A stretch of DNA of 64,000 bases from Persicitalea jodogahamensis (GTDB lineage Bacteria; Bacteroidota; Bacteroidia; Cytophagales; Spirosomataceae), in NCBI RefSeq assembly GCF_014651615.1, contig NZ_BMXF01000001.1:1087731-1151730 (forward strand), in the 5' to 3' direction. Of this stretch, positions 36,562-45,364 are shown in pieces. The notes under the pieces are model-generated. The model was not told the origin of the DNA and did no database searches. It saw only the letters and a list, made by a program, of their open reading frames with translations. A program made the translations under genes and the position numbers. Within the stretch, counting starts at the first letter, position 1. Every line of letters starts with the position of its first letter.

Positions 36562-37596
36562 TCACAGAGAAGCCCGTAATGTCAGATAGAACGGATTTTC
36601 CAGATGTTTCTTTGAGTTGCTTAAAATTAATTCTCCCGCCGTGCGCCCCATGGTCTGGAAATCGGTTGACATCGTGGTGATGCCGTTGAGAAGCAACCGC
36701 TTTAACGGGGTTTCGTTGTAAGAAATCACGCCTACATCCTGCCCGATGTTGAGCGATTGCGCAATGATTTTTTCAATCAGAATCACCAGGTCATCCTCCA
36801 TGATATTGATATAGGCTTGTTCCGAAAGTATCGTTTCCCGGCTGATGTCGGCGATGACGCGATAATTGAAAGCGTAGTCGCGGCAGAAATTCACGAAGCC
36901 CTGCGTGATTTCGGGCGGCGCGTAGCTGTTTTCAGGAAAAATAAGGTTCAGCGTGTCGTATTTGGCCAGTGGCTCGCTGGCTTTTTCCAACGAAGTGTAA
37001 ATGTCGCGCTCGAAGTTTTGGTACACGGCCCCGAATTTGCCGCTGAGCCGCGGGATTATTTTGTCCAGAATAATCAGCTGCTCCTTGGGTAGCGTATTGA
37101 TAATTTCGTGGGCCATTTCTTCGCCCTCGATAAAATGGGGAATAATAACGAGGTGCGTGTACTCCTCTTTCCGCTGCTCGATGAGGCGCTTGAAGAGTGC
37201 AAAGTCATTATTATAAATATAAAAATCAATGGCCGCCTGTCCGCCCAGGGTCTCGACGAAAGAGTCGTAGATGATTTTTTTGTGGGTACTCAGCTTGTTG
37301 AAAAGCAGAAACACCTTCAGCGGCTGGCTGTGGTCGGTCTGCTTGATAAAGTACCCCTTGCCCGGCACCGAGCCCAACACGCCCAGACTTTTCAGATGAT
37401 TGTAACCTTTCTCTGCCGTCACGCGGGAGATGTCGAATTCAAAGCTTATTTCGTTGATCGAGGGCATCATGTCGCCTTTCCCGATGGTGCCCGCCTGGAT
37501 TCCCCGTACGATGGAATTGCTCAGTTGCAGGTACTTGGGCGTGGCCGAATATTCGTCAATGCTGATATTGTCTAAAATTTTCCGGGCAAGGGACAT
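36562..37596 (-). CDS. GntR-type transcriptional regulator with sugar-binding C-terminal domain
   Basis: 344 residues. N-terminal GntR winged helix (about 18-85): YLQLSNSIVRGIQAGTIGKG, MPSINEISFEFDISRVTAEK, LGVLGSVPGKGYFI. The C-terminal LacI/periplasmic-binding-like domain (about 93-340) includes EEYTHLVIIPHF, QLIILDKIIPRL, GVISYNETPLKRLLLNGIT, TMSTDFQTMGRTAGELI. Sugar-responsive repressor or activator. Located 33 bp after kduI on the same strand and facing the rha genes beyond the AT-rich islet, so these catabolic genes are the likely regulon. Confidence 0.88.
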   Translation of the reverse strand: MSLARKILDNISIDEYSATPKYLQLSNSIVRGIQAGTIGKGDMMPSINEISFEFDISRVTAEKGYNHLKSLGVLGSVPGKGYFIKQTDHSQPLKVFLLFNKLSTHKKIIYDSFVETLGGQAAIDFYIYNNDFALFKRLIEQRKEEYTHLVIIPHFIEGEEMAHEIINTLPKEQLIILDKIIPRLSGKFGAVYQNFERDIYTSLEKASEPLAKYDTLNLIFPENSYAPPEITQGFVNFCRDYAFNYRVIADISRETILSEQAYINIMEDDLVILIEKIIAQSLNIGQDVGVISYNETPLKRLLLNGITTMSTDFQTMGRTAGELILSNSKKHLENPFYLTLRASL

Positions 37597-37629
37597 AGGA
37601 ATAAAGTATAAGTTAAAAACCAGACCGCC

Positions 37630-38478
37630 TTAACGCAGGTCTGTGATCGCGCAAAAGTCCATATCGCCGTAGTCGAGGTTCTCTCCGGCCATCCCCCAGA
37701 TGAAGGTGTAGTTGGAAGTACCAGAGCCGGCATGGATCGACCAGTTGGGCGAAATGACGGCCTGTTCATTCTGCAGCCAGATGTGGCGGGTTTCCTGCGG
37801 CTCGCCCATAAAATGACTGACCGCCTGTCCTTCGGGTACTTCAAAGTAGAAGTACACTTCCATCCGGCGGTCGTGCGTGTGGGCGGGCATTGTGTTCCAT
37901 ACACTTCCCGACTTCAGCTCAGTCATACCCATTTGCAGTTGATTAGTGGGCAGGATGCTGTTGACGATGAGCTTGTTGATAACCCGGTGGTTGGCCGTTT
38001 CGGGACTGCCCAGTTCCACTACCTCGGCTTCATTTCTGGCAATTTTGCGGGATGGATAGCTATGGCCCGCCGGTGTCGAATTAAGATAAAACTTGGCGGA
38101 ATTCGATTCGTCGAGCGATTGAAACTGCACGTCCTTCGTTCCTTTTCCAAGGTACAAGGCTTCTTTATATTCCAGATCGTAAACAACGCCATCAGCCACG
38201 ACTCGGCCCGGCCCGCCGACATTGATAATGCCTAATTCGCGGCGTTCGAGAAAATAGGCAGCTTTCAGCGCTTCGGGAGCTTCCAGCGAAAGGGGCTCAC
38301 GGGCAGGCATGATTCCACCCGTGAGGTAACGGTCAAAAAACGAAAGCGTCCAGCGAAACTGATTGGCTACAAAGAGGTCCTGGATGAGAAAATTCTGACG
38401 CAACTCTTCGGTATTCATGCCTTTTGCTTCGTTTGGCGAACTGGCATAGCGGCTTTCAAATGCGATTTTGTCTCGCAT
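37630..38478 (-). CDS. kduI: 5-dehydro-4-deoxy-D-glucuronate isomerase
   Basis: 282 residues, normal for KduI. Conserved strings: FLIQDLFVANQFRWTLSFFD, RYLTGGIMPAREPL, ELGIINVGGPGRVVADG, ALYLGKGTKDVQF, NTMPAHTHDRRMEVYFYF (cupin metal ligands), WSIHAGSGTSNYTFIWGM, DFCAITDLR. Interconverts the unsaturated-uronate product DKI and 2,5-diketo-3-deoxygluconate in pectin or glycosaminoglycan breakdown. Next to a GntR regulator and upstream of rhamnose genes, which fits rhamnogalacturonan-type substrates. No kduD in the window. Confidence 0.95.
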   Translation of the reverse strand: MRDKIAFESRYASSPNEAKGMNTEELRQNFLIQDLFVANQFRWTLSFFDRYLTGGIMPAREPLSLEAPEALKAAYFLERRELGIINVGGPGRVVADGVVYDLEYKEALYLGKGTKDVQFQSLDESNSAKFYLNSTPAGHSYPSRKIARNEAEVVELGSPETANHRVINKLIVNSILPTNQLQMGMTELKSGSVWNTMPAHTHDRRMEVYFYFEVPEGQAVSHFMGEPQETRHIWLQNEQAVISPNWSIHAGSGTSNYTFIWGMAGENLDYGDMDFCAITDLR

Positions 38479-38706
38479 GGAATTTTGGGATTGGGTTTAC
38501 TGTAAATTAAAATGCTTCAAGGTTACCGTGCTTTCCTTCCGTACAAGGGCGGTTCAGGTCCAGCCCATCCAGGACGATTTACAACCGCTCACCCAAAAGA
38601 CAACAAGAAAAAGGAGCGCGAAGCAGCAGTCTTTCATTTAACAATAATCAAGATATGTGAAGCTCTGCACCCTTTGACCTTTTAACCTTTCACCTCCTGC
38701 TCTTTC

Positions 38707-40164
38707 CTATTTCCGGTAATCCAGCGCCGGGGGACGTTCACCCAAAAGGGCTTCGTACTTAAATTTCTTACCCCTCTTTTCATCGAGTTCGGCCTGGGCT
38801 TCGGTGAGAGTTTTGGGGTTCTGGAACAAATCCAGGGCCGTAAGAGCGATGGTTTTTGCGGCCACCATCATGCCTTTGCGGCCAATGCTGGTACCGCCCG
38901 CCGCCACGGCCTGCCAGCTGTGTGCCGCCGTGCCGGGTACCCAGGTTGCGGTGCGTAATCCGACGGTCGGCACCGCCCAGCTCACGTCGCCCACATCGGT
39001 ACTTCCCATGCCGGTGCGCTCATACTCGTAGGGTAGAATTTTGGCCGCATCGGCTGGGTCGGGTTCTTTGCCCTCGGGCAGGTTAAAGGTAGTTTGGATC
39101 TTTTGGGCGAAGTCCGTTTCAGACTTGTCGTAGTTCACGCCACCCACTTCTTTGAGATTCTTGTACATGACCTTCGCCAGCGATTCCAGTGGCAGCAGTT
39201 CGTACACGCCGCCGATGATTTCATGTTCGACGGTCGTCCCCGTTCCCATTGCCGCGCCTTCGGAGGCTTTCACGATCCGCTGCCACATATCCTGCACCAC
39301 ATCGCGCTGCGGGTGACGGACGTAGTAGTAGACTTCGGCAAAATCCGGCACAACATTGGGTGCCTTGCCACCCTGCGTGATCACGTAGTGAATCCGGGCG
39401 TCGGAGGGCACGTGTTCGCGCATCATGTTGACCATGTGGTCCATTGCCTCCACGCCGTCGAGGGCCGAGCGTCCCCGATCAGGCGCTCCTGCCGCGTGGG
39501 CAGCCACCCCTTTGAACCGAAACTTGGCCGAAATATTGGCCAGCGAAACTCCCGCGCTGGCACTGTTGGAATCCGCCGGGTGCCAGTGCAGCACAGCATC
39601 AACACCGTTGAAGAGTCCGGCCCTTACCATGTATACCTTGCCTGATCCGCCTTCCTCGGCGGGCGTCCCGAAAAACTTGATCGTACCTTTTTGCTTGGTC
39701 GCAACCAGCCAGTTTTTGACCGCAATGGCCGCCGCCGCCGAGCCTACGCCGAACAGGTGATGGCCACAAGCGTGGCCCGCCGCGCCATCGGTCATTACTT
39801 TCCGGCTCGGCCAGGCGTCCTGCGACAAGCCGGGCAGCGCATCGTACTCGCCCAGAATACCCAGCACGGGACCGCCTTCGCCAAAACTAGCCACAAAAGC
39901 GGTGGGTATTCCCGCAACGCCTTTCTGGATTTTGAAGCCTTCCTTTGAAAGCATATCCTGCAGCAAAGCCGAGCTTTTTTCTTCCTGATAGCCTACTTCG
40001 GCGTAGTTCCAGATGGTTTTGGCGGCTTCACCGTATATGGCTTCTTTTTGGTTGAGTTCTCTCAAAACCCGCTCGCGGGCTGTTTGGGACCATGCGCTGC
40101 CGCTGAGCAAAAGGGCCGTAACCAGCAACAATCCATTTCTCTTCTGCGTAATCATTCGTGTCAT
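38707..40164 (-). CDS. Secreted M20 family amidohydrolase (AbgB-like)
   Basis: 485 residues with signal peptide (GLLLVTALLLSGSAWSQ). M20D metal-binding residues: GEYDALPGLS, GHACGHHLFGVG, GTPAEEGGSGK, HWHPAD; the lid domain has AAHAAGAPDRGRSALDGVEA; near the C-terminus GSTDVGDVSWAVPT. Similar to the p-aminobenzoyl-glutamate hydrolase B subunit and other N-acyl amino-acid amidohydrolases; the exact substrate is unknown. A start three codons later (ATG 40155) is also possible. Divergent from the ABC ATPase gene. Confidence 0.88.
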   Translation of the reverse strand: MTRMITQKRNGLLLVTALLLSGSAWSQTARERVLRELNQKEAIYGEAAKTIWNYAEVGYQEEKSSALLQDMLSKEGFKIQKGVAGIPTAFVASFGEGGPVLGILGEYDALPGLSQDAWPSRKVMTDGAAGHACGHHLFGVGSAAAAIAVKNWLVATKQKGTIKFFGTPAEEGGSGKVYMVRAGLFNGVDAVLHWHPADSNSASAGVSLANISAKFRFKGVAAHAAGAPDRGRSALDGVEAMDHMVNMMREHVPSDARIHYVITQGGKAPNVVPDFAEVYYYVRHPQRDVVQDMWQRIVKASEGAAMGTGTTVEHEIIGGVYELLPLESLAKVMYKNLKEVGGVNYDKSETDFAQKIQTTFNLPEGKEPDPADAAKILPYEYERTGMGSTDVGDVSWAVPTVGLRTATWVPGTAAHSWQAVAAGGTSIGRKGMMVAAKTIALTALDLFQNPKTLTEAQAELDEKRGKKFKYEALLGERPPALDYRK

Positions 40165-40193
40165 ACAGTTAGGTTATAGCGTCCAAAATAAGG

Positions 40194-40207
40194 AATCTAC
40201 GTAGATT
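40194..40207. promoter_or_regulatory. 14-bp perfect palindrome AATCTACGTAGATT, possible operator
   Basis: Lies in the 190-bp gap between the divergent M20 amidohydrolase and ABC ATPase genes, 30 bp before the amidohydrolase start. No regulator gene is adjacent. Confidence 0.35.
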
Positions 40208-40354
40208 TGTTTGATGGACAATGGGAAATGAAAAAGGAATTGTTTCCTCGGTTTATTGTAAATCAGGACATTAACCTCGCATAAGTGGGTTAAAATTATT
40301 TTAGGCCAATTCCCATTTCCAACCATTTATGAAAAGATCGTATCCTTTATTTCC

Positions 40355-40972
40355 GTGAAACTCAAAATCGAAAATGTCGGCAAGAAATTTATTTCGGAAT
40401 GGATATTGCGGGGGGTAGACCTGGAACTGAACGTTGGCGAAAGCTATACTTTCGTGGGGCCCAATGGCAGCGGTAAATCCACGTTGATTCAATTACTGAT
40501 GGGCAGCGTCCCGCCGTCGGAAGGTACCATCCTCTACCAGAAGAAGGGCAGTGAGCTGGACGTGGACGATTGGTACAAGGAGATCGTATTGGCCGCGCCT
40601 TACCTGGAATTGATCGAGGAATTCACCCTGCGGGAATTAGTGGAGTTTCATCAGAAGTTCAAGCCGCTTAAAAATAATTTCCGGGCGGCTGATTTTGAGG
40701 ATTTCGTGCAACTGAGCCACGCGCGCAATAAAATTGTGCGACATTTTTCGTCGGGCATGAAGCAACGGGTGAAGCTGGGCCTGGCCTTTCTGTCGGATGT
40801 CCCGGTAGTTTTTCTGGACGAGCCGACTTCTAATCTGGATGCGATGGGGGTGAAATGGTACCTGGATAGTGTGGTGGATTTAACTGAAAACCAACTCGTG
40901 GTACTGGGTTCCAACCAGCCACATGAATATGAATTTTGTAAAAATATCGTATCCGTTTCGGCGTTCAAGTGA
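40355..40972 (+). CDS. Stand-alone ABC transporter ATPase
   Basis: 205 residues from a GTG at 40355. Walker A GPNGSGKST, Q-loop region LAAPYLELIEE, signature FSSGMKQRVKLGL, Walker B VVFLDEPTSNLD, and an H-loop-like SNQPHEYEFC. Short CcmA-type ATPase; no permease is encoded next to it, so its membrane partner is elsewhere or it has another role. Followed by a 112-bp gap with a patchy inverted repeat. Confidence 0.85.
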   Translation: MKLKIENVGKKFISEWILRGVDLELNVGESYTFVGPNGSGKSTLIQLLMGSVPPSEGTILYQKKGSELDVDDWYKEIVLAAPYLELIEEFTLRELVEFHQKFKPLKNNFRAADFEDFVQLSHARNKIVRHFSSGMKQRVKLGLAFLSDVPVVFLDEPTSNLDAMGVKWYLDSVVDLTENQLVVLGSNQPHEYEFCKNIVSVSAFK

Positions 40973-40979
40973 AGGGGAG

Positions 40980-41051
40980 ACGTTGGACGCTAAATATTGG
41001 ATTTTAGACTAGTTTAAGGCAGAGTTTGTTAATGATTTAATAGTCCAACGT
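40980..41051. repeat. Patchy inverted repeat upstream of the T9SS type B gene
   Basis: ACGTTGGAC (40980-40988) is the reverse complement of GTCCAACGT (41043-41051). Nearby strings (GGATTTTAGACTAG, CTAGTGTCCAAAATC) are partly complementary. Part of the mosaic of short repeats seen in gaps of this genome. Confidence 0.5.
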
Positions 41052-41084
41052 CCAAAATCTAGTGTCCAAAATCAAAAAAAATAC

Positions 41085-44000
41085 ATGAACCAAACTTTAC
41101 GCTTTTGTTTACTGGGAATAGTGTGGCTTTGTTTTGGTGGGGAAACGGTGGCGGATGGCTTACGGTTTATTCAAAATAAAGGCCAATGGGAGCGGGAGGT
41201 TCTGTTCCGCGCCGATATACCGGGGGGCTTTCTCTTCCTTAAAAAACAGTCGCTGGTCTATGTGTTGTACGACGGCCGCGAGGTTTCGGCCCGTCACGCC
41301 CGGCAACCGCTGGAAGAGGCCGATCGCGCCCGGACCGGAGCGGCACCCTCTACGGTTATCAAAGCTCACGGCGTGGAGGTGCAGTTCGAGGGCAGCAATC
41401 CCGCCACGTTTATTTCCGGGCTCAAACCGGACGGCAGCGAATTCAACTACTTTATCGGCAATGATCCCAGCCGCTGGGCCAGCGGGGCAACGGGTTTCGG
41501 GGAAATTTTTTACAAAAACATTTATCCCGGCGTTGACTTCCGGATTTACGCCTACGATTACACCATAAAGTACGAGTTCATCGTCCATCCCGGCGCGGAT
41601 GCCTCCCAGATCAAGCTGAATTATAGCGGTGCGGACGAGCTATCGGTGAACAGCAACGGCCAACTTGAAGTCGGCACCAGTGTCGGACCTTTCAAAGAAG
41701 CCAGGCCCTATTCGTTTCAGGAAATAAACGGCCGCACGAAGGAAGTGAATGCCAACTACCTGCTGGAAGGGCAGAGAGTGAAATTCGCGCTACCCAATGA
41801 GTACGACCACGCCCACGATCTTACGATAGATCCCGAGCTTATTTTTTCCACCTATTCCGGTTCGGCTTCTGACAACTGGGGCCATACCGCCACCTACGAT
41901 GCGCAGGGCAATCTGTTTTCGGGCGGGACGGTGTTCGGAGCTAATTTTCCGATCACGATCGGTGCTTCCCAGGTGCAGTTTGCCGGACAAGTGGATACGG
42001 GGATTATGAAATACAGCCTCGATGGTACTTTGCTGATGTACTCGACCTTTCTCGGTGGCAGCAGCACCGATATTCCCAATAGCCTGGTTGCCAATAAGAA
42101 CGGGGAGCTTTTTATCTACGGAACTACTTCTTCGCCGAACTTTGCCACGACCAGTTCAGCCTTCCAGAAGACCTACGGCCGGGGCGCGGGTATCACGCCC
42201 ATCGACGGACTGGAACTACCCAACGGCAGCGATATGTACATTGCCCGCCTTAGCGCCGACGGCAAGCGGTTGCTGGCTTCTACTTACCTCGGTGGCAGCG
42301 GCAATGATGCCCTGAGCAGCGTTCAGAACGTCCAGATCAGGAACTACGGCGACACGTTCCGGGGCGAGATCGTTTTGGATAAAGATGAAAACGTACTGGT
42401 CGCCTCTTCCACTAACTCCACGAACTTCCCTCTGAAAAATGCCCACCAAACTACCCTGAAAGGCCGGCAGGATGGTACTATTTCGCAGCTTTCGCCTGAT
42501 TTGTCCACGCTGCAATGGAGTACCTACTTCGGGGGCGGAGGCTTCGACGCGGCATTCTCCCTTAAGCCTACACCTGACGGCGGCCTGTACATCACCGGGC
42601 TTACCCAAAGTGCCGATTTGCCTGCGAAAGAGGGGGCGTATCAGTCGACAATCAAGGGAGTGGAAGATGCCTACATCGCCTATTTCAAGAACCAGCAGTT
42701 TCAGCAGGTCACTTATTTGGGAACTGATGCCCCCGACGGCGCATACCTGCTCGATCTCGATCCCGCCGGCAATGTTTACGTGCTGGGGCTGACGCGGGGT
42801 GCGTATCCCATCTCTTCCGGGGTTTACAATAATGAAAACAGCGGGCAGTTCGTTCACGCACTGGATCCGAACTTGTCCAAATCGCTGTTTTCCACGGTGA
42901 TTGGCTCCCGGAAAGGTTCGCCAGACATCTCGCCCACGGCTTTTCTGGTGAACGAATGTGGCAATATTTATATCGCTGGCTGGGGCGGGGCGGTAAATGT
43001 GACTACTGAATACAATCTCCAAAGTACCACGCGGGGCATGCCTGTCACACCGGATGCACTCCAACCCACGACGACAGGGGATAACTTCTACATCGCCATT
43101 CTGGAAGCAGAGGCTAAATCATTGCTTTACGCCACTTTTTTCGGGAGTGTAGCGGCTACTAATCCGCAGAATAACCGGGGCGACCACGTGGATGGTGGCA
43201 CGAGCCGTTTTGATAAAAACGGGGTAATCTACCACGCCACCTGCGCCTGTGGCGGCACCCGGTTTCCAACTACCCCAAAAGCCTGGTCGAATACGAACCG
43301 CAGCAACAACTGCAATAATGCGGCCTTCAAAATCGACATCGATCGCCTGAAAGCAGCTTTCGACGTCTATGAAGGCACCAAGAAAGACGTAACGATCGGC
43401 TGCGCACCGCTCACGCTGGATTTTGTCAATACCAGCGAAGGCGGGGTGGATTACATTTGGGATGTAAGCGGCGGGGTGTTTTCACGCGAAAAAATCCAGA
43501 CGAAATATACCTTCGATAAGCCCGGCGAGTATAACGTGACACTGCGCGCTTTCAATCGCCTGACCTGTAAAAAAGTGGATGTGGCGACGCGTAAAATCGT
43601 GGTCAGGAGCCTCGATATTGTGACCAAAGGCGATACTACGGTTTGCCAGAATGTACCCGTCCCGTTATCGGTATCGGGCGGCGCGGAATGGACCTGGACG
43701 CCCATTGCCGGCGTGGACAATCCCAAAAGTGCTACGCCCACAGTCAAGGTGAAAGAAACGACGGAATTCAATGTCGAGGTGAAAGATCCCGCCTCGGGCT
43801 GTGTGGTGAACCGGAAAGTAAAGGTCACCATCGACGATCGCAAGCCCGATTTCCTGGCGGGTACCGACGCCACGATTTGCCCCGGACAGTCGGCTCCGCT
43901 GACGGTCTCGGGCAGTGCTACGCGCTACCGCTGGACCGCCGACCCGACGTTGAGCGACAGCGTGGGAAACAAAGTTACCGCCACGCCCACCGTTACGACG

Positions 44001-44789
44001 ACCTATACCGTGGAGGCAGAATACGGCGACGGCTGCAAGCCCAAAAAGACGGTGACGATAACCGTCGAGAACAACAAACCTGACTTCAACGTGACGCCCG
44101 CTCTGCTGGTGTGCGCAGGGGATAAGGCGGAACTCCGCGCTTCGGGCGCGGCGACTTCCTTTGCCTGGCGGGGTGACTCGACACTTAACCCTACAACGGG
44201 GCCGGCGGTGAGCGTTTCACCCGCCTACACGACGACTTACACCGTACAGGCACAGTATGCCGATGGCTGCAAGCCGGAAAAACAGGTGACCGTGACGGTG
44301 GACCGCGCTCACGAGCCTCTTTTTGACATCGTCCAGGCTGGAGAAGCCTGCAATGAACCCGTAAAGTACCAATTCCTGAACCGCACCCAAAACGCCGATC
44401 GCTACGAATGGAACGTCGGCGCGGGTCCCATGATGACTTCCACTGATGTGGAGGACCGCAGCTACGAGCAACCCGGCCAGTATGTAGTCACGCTGACAGC
44501 TTACAACAAAGCAGGCTGCGCTCTTACGGTATCCCGAACATTGAATGCCGCCCCACCGCTGGTGCTGCCGAATGTGATTACGCCCAATGGAGATGGTAAA
44601 AATGATACCTTCATGGTGCCCGTAAGCGGTAGTTCTTTACAGGTCTTCAATCGCTGGGGCAAAGAGGTTTTTCAGGCAGATGACTATCGCAACGATTGGG
44701 GCAAAGAGACGACCAACGGTACGTACTTCTACGAAATCGTCACGCCGGAAGGTAGCCGCTGTAAGGGGTGGGTGCAGGTGTTGGAGTGA
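41085..44789 (+). CDS. SBBP/PKD surface protein with gliding-motility C-terminal (T9SS type B) domain
   Basis: 1234 residues. Signal peptide, an N-terminal domain opening LRFIQNKGQWEREVLFRAD (DUF7948-like, to about 230), SBBP-type repeats (YSTFLGGSSTDI, ASTYLGGSGNDAL, WSTYFGGGGFDAA), a Cys-containing CACGGTRFPTT segment, PKD/Ig-like repeats (about 770-1130) and a type B sorting domain: LPNVITPNGDGKNDTF, LQVFNRWGKEVFQ, NGTYFYEIVTPEG. Exported by the type IX system and attached to the surface; SprB-like proteins of this layout act in adhesion and gliding, which is inference here. Monocistronic by spacing. Confidence 0.9.
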   Translation: MNQTLRFCLLGIVWLCFGGETVADGLRFIQNKGQWEREVLFRADIPGGFLFLKKQSLVYVLYDGREVSARHARQPLEEADRARTGAAPSTVIKAHGVEVQFEGSNPATFISGLKPDGSEFNYFIGNDPSRWASGATGFGEIFYKNIYPGVDFRIYAYDYTIKYEFIVHPGADASQIKLNYSGADELSVNSNGQLEVGTSVGPFKEARPYSFQEINGRTKEVNANYLLEGQRVKFALPNEYDHAHDLTIDPELIFSTYSGSASDNWGHTATYDAQGNLFSGGTVFGANFPITIGASQVQFAGQVDTGIMKYSLDGTLLMYSTFLGGSSTDIPNSLVANKNGELFIYGTTSSPNFATTSSAFQKTYGRGAGITPIDGLELPNGSDMYIARLSADGKRLLASTYLGGSGNDALSSVQNVQIRNYGDTFRGEIVLDKDENVLVASSTNSTNFPLKNAHQTTLKGRQDGTISQLSPDLSTLQWSTYFGGGGFDAAFSLKPTPDGGLYITGLTQSADLPAKEGAYQSTIKGVEDAYIAYFKNQQFQQVTYLGTDAPDGAYLLDLDPAGNVYVLGLTRGAYPISSGVYNNENSGQFVHALDPNLSKSLFSTVIGSRKGSPDISPTAFLVNECGNIYIAGWGGAVNVTTEYNLQSTTRGMPVTPDALQPTTTGDNFYIAILEAEAKSLLYATFFGSVAATNPQNNRGDHVDGGTSRFDKNGVIYHATCACGGTRFPTTPKAWSNTNRSNNCNNAAFKIDIDRLKAAFDVYEGTKKDVTIGCAPLTLDFVNTSEGGVDYIWDVSGGVFSREKIQTKYTFDKPGEYNVTLRAFNRLTCKKVDVATRKIVVRSLDIVTKGDTTVCQNVPVPLSVSGGAEWTWTPIAGVDNPKSATPTVKVKETTEFNVEVKDPASGCVVNRKVKVTIDDRKPDFLAGTDATICPGQSAPLTVSGSATRYRWTADPTLSDSVGNKVTATPTVTTTYTVEAEYGDGCKPKKTVTITVENNKPDFNVTPALLVCAGDKAELRASGAATSFAWRGDSTLNPTTGPAVSVSPAYTTTYTVQAQYADGCKPEKQVTVTVDRAHEPLFDIVQAGEACNEPVKYQFLNRTQNADRYEWNVGAGPMMTSTDVEDRSYEQPGQYVVTLTAYNKAGCALTVSRTLNAAPPLVLPNVITPNGDGKNDTFMVPVSGSSLQVFNRWGKEVFQADDYRNDWGKETTNGTYFYEIVTPEGSRCKGWVQVLE

Positions 44790-44865
44790 GTTGTATGTGA
44801 GAGAGAGTCACTTCTGGTAGCTGATTGTCTTAGGCGTTGAGGTCATCGAATAGATTTCCATTTCT

Positions 44866-44873
44866 TACATTTG
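44866..44873 (+). promoter_or_regulatory. -7 element TACATTTG upstream of the DUF4920 gene
   Basis: Exact TAnnTTTG match 28 nt before ATG 44902. The nearest TTG (44837-44839) is 26 nt upstream, slightly longer than usual. Confidence 0.45.
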
Positions 44874-44901
44874 TTAAAACATTGACTAAAAAATAGAAAC
44901 C

Positions 44902-45345
44902 ATGAAGAACTTGATCGCATTGCTTCTTTGTCTTACCCTCGCTTTTCAAGCGCAAGCTCAGGAGAATTTCGGAAAAAAAATCAACGAGAAATCGGCTATC
45001 GAAGCCAGCCAGTTACCCGCCAAAATGGGGGATAAGGAAAGCATGAATACCAAGGTAACGGGTACCGTGGAGTCCGTCTGCCAGGCCAAGGGCTGCTGGA
45101 TGAAAGTTAAAATGGACAACGGCGAAACCATGCGCGTGACCTTTAAAGATTACGGTTTTTTTGTTCCAAAGGACATCGCAGGCAAGACGGTAGTTGTGGA
45201 AGGCTTGGCGCAGAAGAAAACTACCCCCGTCTCGGAGCTTCGTCACTACGCTGAGGATGCTGGAAAAAGTAAGGCAGAAATTGCCGCAATTACCGATTCC
45301 AAGAATGAACTGGCTTTCGTGGCCGACGGCGTGATTGTAAAGTAA
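44902..45345 (+). CDS. DUF4920 family secreted protein
   Basis: 147 residues. Signal peptide MKNLIALLLCLTLAFQAQAQ, then FGKKINEKSAIEASQL, the core VTGTVESVCQAKGCWMKVKM with the conserved C-x5-CWM motif, and VTFKDYGFFVPKDIAGKTVV. Periplasmic OB-fold-like family, function not established; the Cys-Cys-Met pattern suggests possible metal binding. Convergent with mscS. Confidence 0.85.
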   Translation: MKNLIALLLCLTLAFQAQAQENFGKKINEKSAIEASQLPAKMGDKESMNTKVTGTVESVCQAKGCWMKVKMDNGETMRVTFKDYGFFVPKDIAGKTVVVEGLAQKKTTPVSELRHYAEDAGKSKAEIAAITDSKNELAFVADGVIVK

Positions 45346-45364
45346 GGACGATACCTGCGGTCAA

